Source: Bog-473 sp035551835
GTDB taxonomy: Bacteria > Actinomycetota > Acidimicrobiia > Acidimicrobiales > RAAP-2
Direction: 5' to 3'
Assembly: GCA_035551835.1 (NCBI GenBank)
Contig: DASZMN010000020.1
Location: 1-64,000 of the forward strand
DNA length: 64,000 bases
Of the stretch, positions 7,889 through 15,629 are shown in pieces. Within the stretch, counting starts at the first letter, position 1, and each line of letters opens with the position of its first letter. Both the position numbers and the translations under genes were made by a program. The notes under the pieces are model-generated. The model saw only the letters and a list, made by a program, of their open reading frames with translations. It made no database searches and was not told the DNA's origin.

Positions 7889-8833
7889 ATGACGACATCG
7901 ACCGGCTCTCAGACCCGCGGCCGGGGTTGGGCGCGCCTGCTCGGTACCGGAGCTACCGCGCTCGTGGCTGCTGGCGCCGTTGCGTCGAGCGCGGGCGCCG
8001 CCGCGCCCGCCAACGCCCCGATCGCGGCGAGCGGCAGCGTGGCCGCGATGAGCGGATCGAGCATGGAGGTGCAGAGCCCCACCAACGGCCAGACCACCGT
8101 CAATTGGACGACGACGACCCAGTTCACCAAGACGGTGACGGAATCGGTGAGCTCAGTCACGGCCGGCGAGTGCGTGACGGCCACGGGAACCGCGTCGAAG
8201 AAGTCCAAGACCACGATCGCCGCACGCAGCCTCACGGTGAGCATGCCGAACAGCTCGGGCGCCTGCGCGGGGAGCGCGGGCACCCGGATCGGCACCGGCA
8301 ACGGCCCGACGGGCGGAGGTGGCTTCGGGTTCCGCACCAGCGGCCCGGGCGGCAATGGCGCCGGGGCGAAGGCGACGGGCCCGAACTTTCCCGGCGGAGC
8401 CGGCGGCTCGAGCAATTCTCGCAAGCAGCTGGCGTCTCTCGCCGTCGCCTCCGGCAAGGTGACCTCGGTCAAGGGTTCGACCATCAGCGTGTCGGGCTAC
8501 ACGCTGTCCCCGGGGAGCTTGCCGCGACAGAGCGCGTCCACCAACAAGTCGACGGCCAAGCCCAAGACACCCGCCCGGCCGAAGACCGAGGCGCTCAAAG
8601 TCACGACGACGAGCTCAACGACCGCCACTGCGACCCAGGCCGCCGCGGCCACCGATCTGGCCGTCGGTGACTGTGTCAGCGCCTTCGGACCGGGGGCCAC
8701 CAACGGCTCGGTGAGCGCGAGCACCATCCGGATCACCTCGACCGGCGGCGGCACCTGCACCGGCGGCCTCGGAGGTCCGGGCGGCGGCAGAGGCGGGTTC
8801 TTCGGGGGCGCACCGGGCGGTGGCAGTGCCTAG
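7889..8833 (+). CDS. Secreted protein with two DUF5666-like repeats and glycine-rich segments
   Basis: 314 aa. A cleavable signal peptide is likely (basic start, LLGTGATALVAAGAVASSAGAAA, cleavage near residue 38-42). Two related beta-rich units follow: SGSVAAMSGSSMEVQS to AARSLTVS (about 48-118) and SGKVTSVKGSTISVSG to ASTIRITS (about 188-290), each with a V..G[ED]CV motif, so each has a cysteine pairing candidate. They resemble DUF5666 domains. Between them is a Gly-rich stretch containing NFPGG, and the tail is GGRGGFFGGAPGG. It lies between the permease and the second adaptor in one operon. A structural or substrate role for the exporter is inference; biochemical function is unknown. Confidence 0.6.
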   Translation: MTTSTGSQTRGRGWARLLGTGATALVAAGAVASSAGAAAPANAPIAASGSVAAMSGSSMEVQSPTNGQTTVNWTTTTQFTKTVTESVSSVTAGECVTATGTASKKSKTTIAARSLTVSMPNSSGACAGSAGTRIGTGNGPTGGGGFGFRTSGPGGNGAGAKATGPNFPGGAGGSSNSRKQLASLAVASGKVTSVKGSTISVSGYTLSPGSLPRQSASTNKSTAKPKTPARPKTEALKVTTTSSTTATATQAAAATDLAVGDCVSAFGPGATNGSVSASTIRITSTGGGTCTGGLGGPGGGRGGFFGGAPGGGSA

Positions 8834-10562
8834 CGGACCGCGATCGGGCTGGGGCCGGACCGGCCACCGGCGCGCCGTCCTGATCGGGTCGCTCGCGTTC
8901 GCCCTCGTCGTCGGCGGCGGCGTCGCCGCCTGGGCGGAAGTGAGCGGGGGCAACGCGGGGTACCGGATGGCCACGGTCACCCGGGCCGACATCGGCACCG
9001 CCCTCACCGTCGTAGGCAACGTCGAGCCCGTGAGCGACGCGGCCGCCGCCTTCCAGGTCGGGGGCAAGGTCGCGACGGTTGACGTCACGCCCGGGACGGT
9101 GGTGACGGCCGGCGAGACGTTGGGCACGTTGGACACGACCGCGTTGAGCGAGACGGTGTCTTCGGCCCAATCCAGCCTGAACTCCGACGAGGCCAAGTTG
9201 GCCGAGGACGAGGCCAACGAGTCCAGCAGCGCGTCGTCACCCTCGGGCTCGAACAACGGCGCCAATTCGACGACGCCGTCGACCTCCACCACGACGACGT
9301 CGCCCGGGCGATCAGGGGGGACGCCGACCGGCGGCGGTCAGAGCGCGACGATCACCGCCGATCAGAACGTCCTGACCAAGGACCAGTCGACCCTGTCCCA
9401 GGCTCAGCAGCAAGAAGCGGCCGACCTGGCGCAGGCGCAGAGCGACTGCACGAGCGCCAACACCAGCACACCGACCGGGCAGGCGGCATGTGAGGCCGCG
9501 CTGCAGACGGTGTCCGCGGACGAGCAACAGGTCTCGAAGGATCAGTCGACGGTGTCGAAGGACGAGTCGACCCTCGCGCAGGCGCTCTCGGCCGCGTCGT
9601 CGGCGGGCGGGGATGCGACGGGGAACTCGGGCTCCTCGCCCACCGCGCACGCAGCCGCGTCCGACCCGACCGGCTCGACGGGGAACACGGGCAGCGGTGG
9701 TGGTGGCGGCACCGGCGGCACCGGGACGAGCCCGCGCAACGCCGGCACCTCGACCGGCTCGACCGGCTCGACCGGCTCCACGTCGGGCAACACCGACACA
9801 CCCGAGCAGATCGCGTCGGACCAAGCCGCCATCGACACCGCAGAAGCCAACCTCACCGAGGCCCAGCAGTCCCTCAAAGAGGCGACGTTGACGAGCCCCA
9901 TCAACGGCACGGTGGTGTCCGTGGCCATCGGCGCCGGCAGCACCGTGAGTGCGGGCTCCAGCACCGCCATCATCACCATCGTCGGGACGAAGTCCTACGA
10001 GGCGCAGGCCACCCTCGACAGTTCACAGATCCCCTCGGTCAAGGTCGGCCAGACGGCGACGGTGGAGGTGGACGGCGTCGACGGCAGCGTCCAGGGCACC
10101 GTGTCCCAGGTCGGGCCGGTCCAGTCGACGAGCTCGGGCTACAGCTATCCGGTCGTCGTGGCCCTGCCGGACTCGCTCTCCGGCCTGTATTCGGGCTCGA
10201 CCGCGAATCTGACCATCTCGACCGGGACGGTCTCCAATGTCGTCGCCGTGCCCACCTCGGCGGTGCAGACGCTCGGATCGAGTTCGTACGTGATGGAGAT
10301 CGTGAAGGGCCAACTGACGCGCAAGGACATCAAGGTCGGGATGGTGGGCGACGCCTATACCCAGGTCGACTCGGGGCTGAGCCTCGGCCAGAGCGTGGTC
10401 CTCGTCGATTACGCCGAGCCGGTGCCGTCCTCGAACACCAACACGACCAGTGGCCTCGGCGGCTTCCTCGGCGGAGGTGGCGGCGGGGGCGGGTTCTTCC
10501 CCGGTGGCGGCGTGTTCAACGTCCAACGCGTCGGCGGAGGCCCCGGCGCGAAGGGCGGCTGA
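8820..10562 (+). CDS. Second MacA/HlyD-like adaptor protein with long low-complexity insert
   Basis: 580 aa. One membrane segment (about 20-40), then the first lipoyl half (AFQVGGKVATVDVTPGTVVTAGE), a coiled coil rich in Ser/Asp/Glu, a very long Ser/Thr/Gly low-complexity region (about 140-330) containing three 9-bp tandem repeats, a short second coil (QIASDQAAIDTAEANLTEAQQSL), the second lipoyl half (LTSPINGTVVSVAIGAGSTVSAG), beta-barrel and membrane-proximal domains, and a Gly-rich tail with FFPGG. GTG start at 8820 (or 8826) overlaps the end of the secreted-protein gene. Paralogous to the adaptor at 4513 but about 140 aa longer. Last gene of the operon. Confidence 0.78.
   Translation: MAVPSGPRSGWGRTGHRRAVLIGSLAFALVVGGGVAAWAEVSGGNAGYRMATVTRADIGTALTVVGNVEPVSDAAAAFQVGGKVATVDVTPGTVVTAGETLGTLDTTALSETVSSAQSSLNSDEAKLAEDEANESSSASSPSGSNNGANSTTPSTSTTTTSPGRSGGTPTGGGQSATITADQNVLTKDQSTLSQAQQQEAADLAQAQSDCTSANTSTPTGQAACEAALQTVSADEQQVSKDQSTVSKDESTLAQALSAASSAGGDATGNSGSSPTAHAAASDPTGSTGNTGSGGGGGTGGTGTSPRNAGTSTGSTGSTGSTSGNTDTPEQIASDQAAIDTAEANLTEAQQSLKEATLTSPINGTVVSVAIGAGSTVSAGSSTAIITIVGTKSYEAQATLDSSQIPSVKVGQTATVEVDGVDGSVQGTVSQVGPVQSTSSGYSYPVVVALPDSLSGLYSGSTANLTISTGTVSNVVAVPTSAVQTLGSSSYVMEIVKGQLTRKDIKVGMVGDAYTQVDSGLSLGQSVVLVDYAEPVPSSNTNTTSGLGGFLGGGGGGGGFFPGGGVFNVQRVGGGPGAKGG
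9750..9776 (+). repeat. Three 9-bp tandem repeats (TCGACCGGC) in the second adaptor gene
   Basis: Three exact copies encode S-T-G triplets in the low-complexity linker. In-frame unit length means copy-number changes would only shorten or lengthen the linker. Confidence 0.8.
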
Positions 10563-10602
10563 TCCGCCGCACCGACCCGCGCCTCGTCCCCCGCCTGAGC
10601 AC

Positions 10603-10608
10603 TACGGT
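10603..10608 (+). promoter_or_regulatory. -10-like hexamer of the VOC gene (leaderless start)
   Basis: TACGGT ends 7 nt before the GTG at 10616, matching the spacing seen at several other genes of this window and supporting a leaderless transcript. The alternative GTG at 10607 lies inside the hexamer. Confidence 0.4.
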
Positions 10609-10615
10609 GGGCCGG

Positions 10616-11047
10616 GTGGCCCCGATCCGCCTCGATCAGGTGAATCTCATTGCGCGCGACGTCGAGGCCAGCCGCAACTTCTACGCCCGGCTCGGACTCG
10701 ATTTCGGCGAGCGCGACCTCGTCTGGGCCGACCATCACGTCTCGGCGGTGCACGACGGGCGCGGGGGCATCGACCTCGACCTCGACAGCACCTCCTTCGT
10801 GCAGAAGTGGGACGCCGGTTGGCCCGGCGGCCCCGGTGTCGTGATCGGCTTCAAGGTCGAGACGCGCCAGGAGGTCGATGCCCTCGTCGCGGCCATGGCC
10901 GCCGACGGCGTGCCCGTCCAGCAGGAGCCCTTCGATGCGTTCTGGGGCGCCCGCTACGCGGTCGTCACCGATCCCGACGGCAACGGCGTCGGGATCATGA
11001 GCCCCATCGACCCGGCCACCCGGAGCGAGGCGCCGACACCGGCATGA
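10616..11047 (+). CDS. VOC (glyoxalase/bleomycin resistance) superfamily protein
   Basis: 143 aa, a single vicinal-oxygen-chelate unit pair: DQVNLIARDVEASRNFYARLGLDF at the start and AVVTDPDGNGVGIMSPID at the end are characteristic. The C-terminal metal residue position normally holding Glu is not clearly conserved, so enzymatic activity is uncertain. The GTG at 10616 was chosen because a -10-like TACGGT lies 7 nt upstream; GTG 10607 would add three residues. The stop codon overlaps the pyrophosphatase start (ATGA), so the two genes are co-transcribed. Substrate unknown. Confidence 0.75.
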   Translation: MAPIRLDQVNLIARDVEASRNFYARLGLDFGERDLVWADHHVSAVHDGRGGIDLDLDSTSFVQKWDAGWPGGPGVVIGFKVETRQEVDALVAAMAADGVPVQQEPFDAFWGARYAVVTDPDGNGVGIMSPIDPATRSEAPTPA

Positions 11048-11547
11048 GCGGGGGCGACGAGGCGATCGACGTGGTGATTGAGATCCCCACCGGGAGCCGC
11101 AACAAGTACGAGTACGACCACGAGCAGCACGTCATCAGGTTGGACCGCCGTCTCTTCACCGCCACCACGTATCCGGCGGACTACGGCTTCGTCCCCGATA
11201 CCCTGCCCGGTGACGGCGACCCCCTCGACGTCCTCGTGCTGGTCGCCGACCCCACGTTCCCGGGCTGTGTCGTGCGGGTCCGCATCCTCGGTATGTTCTC
11301 CATGCGTGACGAGAAGGGTGTCGACGCGAAGCTCATCGCCGTGCTCGAGCACGACCCGCAGTGGGACGGCGCCGACGACATCGACGACGTACCCGAGCAC
11401 CTCCGCAACGAGATCGCCCACTTCTTCAGCATCTACAAGGACCTCGAGCCACTGAAGTCGACCGAGGTCCAGGGATTTACCGGACGAAAGGCGGCGCTCG
11501 CCGAGCTCGCGGCCTGCAAGAAGGCCTTCCGGGCCGCCGAAGCCTGA
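11044..11547 (+). CDS. ppa: Inorganic pyrophosphatase (family I)
   Basis: Hydrolyses pyrophosphate to phosphate in the cytoplasm. 167 aa, normal length for soluble bacterial PPases. Conserved sequence includes VVIEIPTGSRNKYEYD, the signature YPADYGFVPDTLPGDGDPLDVLVL with the metal-binding Asp residues, and the C-terminal HFFSIYKDLE with KSTEVQGF. The ATG at 11044 overlaps the TGA of the VOC gene by 4 nt. An apparent larger open frame beginning at 10450 runs antisense-like through the adaptor tail and VOC gene and is not real. Confidence 0.96.
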   Translation: MSGGDEAIDVVIEIPTGSRNKYEYDHEQHVIRLDRRLFTATTYPADYGFVPDTLPGDGDPLDVLVLVADPTFPGCVVRVRILGMFSMRDEKGVDAKLIAVLEHDPQWDGADDIDDVPEHLRNEIAHFFSIYKDLEPLKSTEVQGFTGRKAALAELAACKKAFRAAEA

Positions 11548-11597
11548 GACCCGGTCCAGCCCAGGACCGCCAGCACACCGAGAGAGGACACGACCAC

Positions 11598-12104
11598 ATG
11601 TCATTCCCCCGCGAAGAGGTGAGCGCCACCATCGAGCGCTACCACGAGCTGCGCCGGCGCATCGACCAGGGCCTCGAGCCCAACGCGTTCGGCGCGCTGG
11701 CCGACTTCTACACCGACGACGCCGTCTACGTCGACGGCGCCTGGGGCCGGCTCGAGGGCAAGGAGACCATCGCGCGCTGGCTGGTCGACTCCATGCTGGG
11801 CATGGAGGACTGGAAATTCCCGATCGAATTCACGGCGATCGAAGGAAACGACATCGTCGTGAAGTGGACGCAGATCATGCCGCGTGCGAAGGCCGACGGG
11901 ACCCCGTACCGCCAATCCGCGTACTCCCGCCTGGTTTACGCCGGCAACGGCAAGTTCTCCTACGAGGAGGACAACTACAACATGGCCCACGTGCTCGAGG
12001 ACGTTGAGGCGAGCGGGTGGCAGCCGCGCGGCGGTGAGATGAACTTCCCACCGGCCCACCCGGACCGGAACTTCGACATCCCAGGGGCAGAAAGGCCCTG
12101 GTAA
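11598..12104 (+). CDS. SnoaL/NTF2-like protein
   Basis: 168 aa with the alpha-plus-beta cone-fold pattern of SnoaL-like proteins: an N-terminal helix pair, FYTDDAVYVDGAWGRLEGKETIARWL, then strands IEFTAIEGNDIVVKWTQIM and SRLVYAGNGKFSYEEDNYNMA. The ATG at 11598 follows GAGAGGA by about 11 nt. Family members are small-molecule isomerases, hydrolases or binding proteins; no catalytic signature is decisive. Its stop codon directly abuts the stop codon of the convergent htrA-like gene, with no intergenic base. Confidence 0.7.
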   Translation: MSFPREEVSATIERYHELRRRIDQGLEPNAFGALADFYTDDAVYVDGAWGRLEGKETIARWLVDSMLGMEDWKFPIEFTAIEGNDIVVKWTQIMPRAKADGTPYRQSAYSRLVYAGNGKFSYEEDNYNMAHVLEDVEASGWQPRGGEMNFPPAHPDRNFDIPGAERPW

Positions 12105-13742
12105 CTAGGGCGTCGCTCCGGTCGACCCGGAGTTCCCGAAGCCGGGGAACCCTCCCCCGCCGAACGGATTCGTGCTCCCGCCTGTCCCGCCGGTCGACTG
12201 TTGCTGTTGCGACTGCGCCTGGCTCCCCAGCGTGGCCGAGGTCGTCCGCTTGCTGTTGCCGACGTAGTAGGTGATGCTCATCGTCTGCCCGGCCTTCGCG
12301 TTTTGCACGATCTTCTGCAGGTCCTCGGACGAGGTGATGTTGGTCCCGTTGATGGTGACGATGACGTCGCCTTGGACGAGCCCGGCCTTCGCCGCCGGTG
12401 AGCCGGAGACGACGCTGAGGACAACGGCGCCTGAGGTGGGCGTGAAGCCGTACTGCTGGCGCAAGGCGGGCGTCAGGGTCGTGATGTCCACCCCGAGGTA
12501 GCCGCCTCCGTTACCCGTCTGGCCGCCCTTCTGGAGCTCCGGCAACGCAGCGGCGACCTGCGCGGTCGGGATGGCAAAGCCGATGTTCTGGGAGTTCGTG
12601 CCGTCGCTCGAGGTGCCGGCGACCGCGGTGTTCATCCCGATGACTTGCCCGGCGGTGTCGATGAGCGGGCCACCGGAGTTGCCCGCGTTGATGGCGGCAT
12701 CGGTCTGGATCATGTTCTGCAGCGTCTCGGTCTGTGTGCCGATGCCGCCGGCCGTGACGGTGCGTCCCAGCGCCGACACGATCCCCTGAGTCACCGTGGG
12801 CGTCCCGGCCGAGAGCCCCAGGGCGTTGCCGATGGCGACGACCGAATCACCGACGACGGCCTTGGACGAGTCGCCGAAGGTCACGGTCGGGAGGTTCGAG
12901 GCGTTGTTGATCTTGAGCAGCGCCATGTCCTTGGTCTGGTCGTATCCGATCAGCGTCGCCGGCAGCGGTTTGGTTTGCCCGTATTCGGTCACGGTGATCG
13001 AGCCGGAGTTGCTGCCCTCGCTGTAGATCTCGATCACGTGGTTGTTGGTGATGACCTCTCCGCTCGAGGTAAGGATCATGCCGGTGCCCTCGTCCTCGTT
13101 GCCGTTCGACTTGACGTCGATCGACACGACGGCGTTGATGACCTTGTCAACCAGCTGCGGGATGGTGACGTTGCCGCTCAGGACCGCGGCGCCGGGCGAG
13201 GCGTTGCTCTCGTGGATGACGGCGTTGCCGGTGTCGTTGTTGGAATTGTTGTCCGCCAGCGCGGTGACCCCGGCGCCGATGCCGCCGCCGATGATGGCCG
13301 CCACGACCGCCACCGGAAGCCAGGCGCGGAAGCGCCCCAGCGCCTTGGTGGTGCCCGGAGGTGGTGGGGGCGCGCTGCCCGGCATGGTCGGGTCGGCCGG
13401 CGCCGGGTAGCTGAACGGGGTCGGCGGCGCGGTGGTGCCGAGGGGCGGCGTCGATCCGGTTGGCGCGCCGGGGGGCGGAGGCGACCACGCGGGAGGCGCG
13501 TAGTTCGGCGGCGACTCCGGCGCGGCCGACTCCGGCGCGGGTGCGCCCGGCGCCCCGACCTCGGTGGGCGGAGCCGCCGTCTCCGGTGACGTGGTCGTCT
13601 CGGCTGGCTCCGCAGTCGAAGATGCCGGCGGGCTCTCTGGTGTGTCGGGGCCACCGGTCGCCCCGGGCTCCGCCGGTGGTGTCGCGTCGCCGGGCGCGCC
13701 GGCAGTGGGCGCAGGCTCTCGCGGCTCGGTGTCCTCACTCAT
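12105..13742 (-). CDS. HtrA/DegP-type membrane-anchored serine protease with PDZ domain
   Basis: 545 aa. A Pro/Ala/Thr-rich cytoplasmic N-terminus (1-135) precedes one membrane helix (about 141-163), so the protease domain faces outside. The trypsin-like triad is His235 (TNNHVIE), Asp272 (KDMALLKI) and Ser356 (AGNSGGPLID). A PDZ domain covers about 410-500 (GYLGVDIT, GAVVLSVVSGSPAAKAGL, GDVIVTINGTNITSSEDL). The tail is Gln then Gly/Phe-rich (NPFGGGGFPGFG), like those of the export operon proteins. Family role is envelope protein quality control. Divergent from the gene at 13910. Confidence 0.93.
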   Translation of the reverse strand: MSEDTEPREPAPTAGAPGDATPPAEPGATGGPDTPESPPASSTAEPAETTTSPETAAPPTEVGAPGAPAPESAAPESPPNYAPPAWSPPPPGAPTGSTPPLGTTAPPTPFSYPAPADPTMPGSAPPPPPGTTKALGRFRAWLPVAVVAAIIGGGIGAGVTALADNNSNNDTGNAVIHESNASPGAAVLSGNVTIPQLVDKVINAVVSIDVKSNGNEDEGTGMILTSSGEVITNNHVIEIYSEGSNSGSITVTEYGQTKPLPATLIGYDQTKDMALLKINNASNLPTVTFGDSSKAVVGDSVVAIGNALGLSAGTPTVTQGIVSALGRTVTAGGIGTQTETLQNMIQTDAAINAGNSGGPLIDTAGQVIGMNTAVAGTSSDGTNSQNIGFAIPTAQVAAALPELQKGGQTGNGGGYLGVDITTLTPALRQQYGFTPTSGAVVLSVVSGSPAAKAGLVQGDVIVTINGTNITSSEDLQKIVQNAKAGQTMSITYYVGNSKRTTSATLGSQAQSQQQQSTGGTGGSTNPFGGGGFPGFGNSGSTGATP

Positions 13743-13894
13743 GTGGAATCCTCCTGAAGGGGAACGGGTCCGTCACACGCACTGCGCTGGCTGGTCGCCC
13801 GTCCCGGGGGTTCCCGCCCTCCCGTGGACGTCCTCCCCCCCATGTTACGAGATGCCCGTCCGCGCCCGGCATCGGGTGCCTGTGCCGGGCGCGG

Positions 13895-13900
13895 TAGCGT
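13895..13900 (+). promoter_or_regulatory. -10-like hexamer upstream of the 13910 gene
   Basis: TAGCGT ends 9 nt before the ATG at 13910. There is no Shine-Dalgarno sequence, consistent with a leaderless or near-leaderless transcript. Confidence 0.35.
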
Positions 13901-13909
13901 GTCCGCCGC

Positions 13910-15169
13910 ATGTCACGCCGCATCGACATTGAACTGACGAGCCAGTCCGGGGACGGTGCTTGGACCTGGCGCGCCGCGGGGGCACGCCAGCCCAAGGGCA
14001 CGGTCGACGCGGCGCTGGTGCCACCCGGAGAGAAGGTCGGGTCGGTGCTGCGCGCGGACGTGGAGATCGGCCTGGAAGGCATGGAGATCCTGGCCCTGAC
14101 GGCTGCGAAGGCTCCTCGCTCTCCCGAGAAGACCGACGGCCGCATCGAGGTGCGCGGCACCCCGAAGCGTGCACCTGACGTTTCGGTGATCCTGGCGCCG
14201 GGATCCTCCAAGCGCCGGCGCGACGACGGCGACGACCACCGTGACCGCCGCGACCGGCGCAGCCGGGATGGCGGCGACCGCGGGCCACGCGAGGATCGGG
14301 GCGAACGGGGCGAGCGCCCCTCCGGTGGGAGCGGGCCACGCCGGCCCGGCGCCCGGCGACCCGGCGAGCGCGACGGCCGGCCGGCCCGTGGCGAGCGTCC
14401 GGCCGTGCCCACCTCCACGGTGCACCGCAACGCCATGCTGGGCGCATTGCGCCCCGAGCAGGTCCCCGTGGCCGAGCAGCTGCTCAGGGGCGGCCTGCAA
14501 GCCGTGCGCCAGGCCATCGAGACCCAGAACACCGCGTCCAAGGCGGCCGGGAAGCCCCCTGTTGCGGCCGACGCCCTCCTGTCGATGGCCGACGAGCTCC
14601 TGCCCACCGTCCGCCTCGCCGACTGGAAGGACCGTGCCTCGGTGGCGCAGAGCTCGGGCAAGGACTACCGCCTGCGGGAGCTCCGCGCGGTCGTCGCGGC
14701 GTCGCGCACGCTGAACCTCGACGAAGAGGGCCGCGCCCTGGCGAAGTCGCTGCACGAGTCGCTCGACCAGCGCACCACGGCCCTGCGCGAGGAATGGCTG
14801 GCCCGCATCACCAACGCCCTGAACGACGGACGGGTGCAGCAGGCCATCGAGGCCTCCATCCGCGCACCCGAGCCCGGCACCCGCTGCCCGGCCGAGCTGG
14901 CCGTGCGGCTCGCCGCCGCGGCCGGCGAGGCCCTCTCGGCCGACAAGGCGCCCGAGGAGTGGATGCAGCTGCTCGACGCCGTCGTCGCCTCACCGGTGCG
15001 CCGCAACGTGAAGCCGGCCGGCATCCCCGATGACGAGGTCGCCCGTCAGGCCGCCCGCCACGCCGCCGGCGCCGTGCCGGCGCTGGCCAAGTTGCTCGGG
15101 CTCCGCATCCCGCCGCCTCCACCGCGCCGGGTCGACAGCGAGCGCCGTTTCAGCCCAACCGGCGGCTGA
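13910..15169 (+). CDS. Unknown protein with Arg/Gly/Asp-rich linker
   Basis: 419 aa, function not recognised. Residues 1-95 look like a small beta domain (RIDIELTSQSGDGAWTWRAAG to KVGSVLRADVEIGLEGMEI), possibly OB- or TRAM-like by the phrase TVDAALVPPGEKVGSVLRADVEIG. Residues about 97-165 are a highly charged Arg/Asp/Gly/Pro linker with RGG-like runs, typical of RNA-binding linkers. Residues about 170-400 are mostly helical and repeat-like (EQLLRGGLQAVRQAIE, LADWKDRASVAQ, LRELRAVVAAS). A nucleic-acid-binding role is inference. The 3' end overlaps the convergent GNAT gene by 20 nt. Codon bias matches neighbours, so it is a real gene. Confidence 0.65.
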   Translation: MSRRIDIELTSQSGDGAWTWRAAGARQPKGTVDAALVPPGEKVGSVLRADVEIGLEGMEILALTAAKAPRSPEKTDGRIEVRGTPKRAPDVSVILAPGSSKRRRDDGDDHRDRRDRRSRDGGDRGPREDRGERGERPSGGSGPRRPGARRPGERDGRPARGERPAVPTSTVHRNAMLGALRPEQVPVAEQLLRGGLQAVRQAIETQNTASKAAGKPPVAADALLSMADELLPTVRLADWKDRASVAQSSGKDYRLRELRAVVAASRTLNLDEEGRALAKSLHESLDQRTTALREEWLARITNALNDGRVQQAIEASIRAPEPGTRCPAELAVRLAAAAGEALSADKAPEEWMQLLDAVVASPVRRNVKPAGIPDDEVARQAARHAAGAVPALAKLLGLRIPPPPPRRVDSERRFSPTGG

Positions 15170-15623
15170 GCGTCAAGAGGCGCGCCGTGAATCCGGACGC
15201 CTCGAGCCGCTGCTTGGTCGAGCGGTCACCCGGCAGCGCCAGCGCGTCGACCTCTGCGCACCCGGCCCCCGCACACCAGGCAACCGCTGCCTCCATGAGC
15301 GACGTCCCGACGCCCACGGCGCGGGCCGCCGTCTCCACGTAGCAGCACTCGATCCGGCCGCGCCGCCCACCCGCCGCCGCGGTCGCCACGACACCGAGGA
15401 CGCCCACGACGGCCCCCTCGAACTCGCCGACGAAGAGGGCGGCTCCTTCGGTCCCTGCGGCACCTTCGGGGTCACCGCGCCAGCGGGTCAGCAGGTCGTC
15501 GGTCGTCGATGCGCCGATGAGCGCCGGCCCACCCCGCATCGAGCCGGCGTGGGCCAGCGCCTCGCCCACCAGGTGGGCACACACGGCGTGGTCTGCGTCG
15601 CCCGCCGGACGCGCCAGCTCCAC
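15150..15623 (-). CDS. GNAT-family N-acetyltransferase
   Basis: 157 aa. The acetyl-CoA fold is recognisable from GEFEGAVVGVLGVVAT (strand 2-3), IECCYVETAARAVGVGTSLMEAAVAWC, where the motif A loop (R/Q-x-x-G-x-G/A) appears as ARAVGVGTSLM, and a C-terminal LEASGFTARLLTLSRRL strand. Substrate unknown. The GTG start lies 6 nt after the stop of the gene at 15630, so it is probably the last gene of the minus-strand run starting at 16680. It overlaps the 3' end of the 13910 gene by 20 nt on the other strand. Confidence 0.72.
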   Translation of the reverse strand: MELARPAGDADHAVCAHLVGEALAHAGSMRGGPALIGASTTDDLLTRWRGDPEGAAGTEGAALFVGEFEGAVVGVLGVVATAAAGGRRGRIECCYVETAARAVGVGTSLMEAAVAWCAGAGCAEVDALALPGDRSTKQRLEASGFTARLLTLSRRLG

Positions 15624-15629
15624 GGCCGC

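Noticed and set aside
6300..7898. 532-residue minus-strand open frame across the ATPase and permease genes
   Set aside because: Antisense shadow; no domain and biased Arg/Asp/Gly/Val content.
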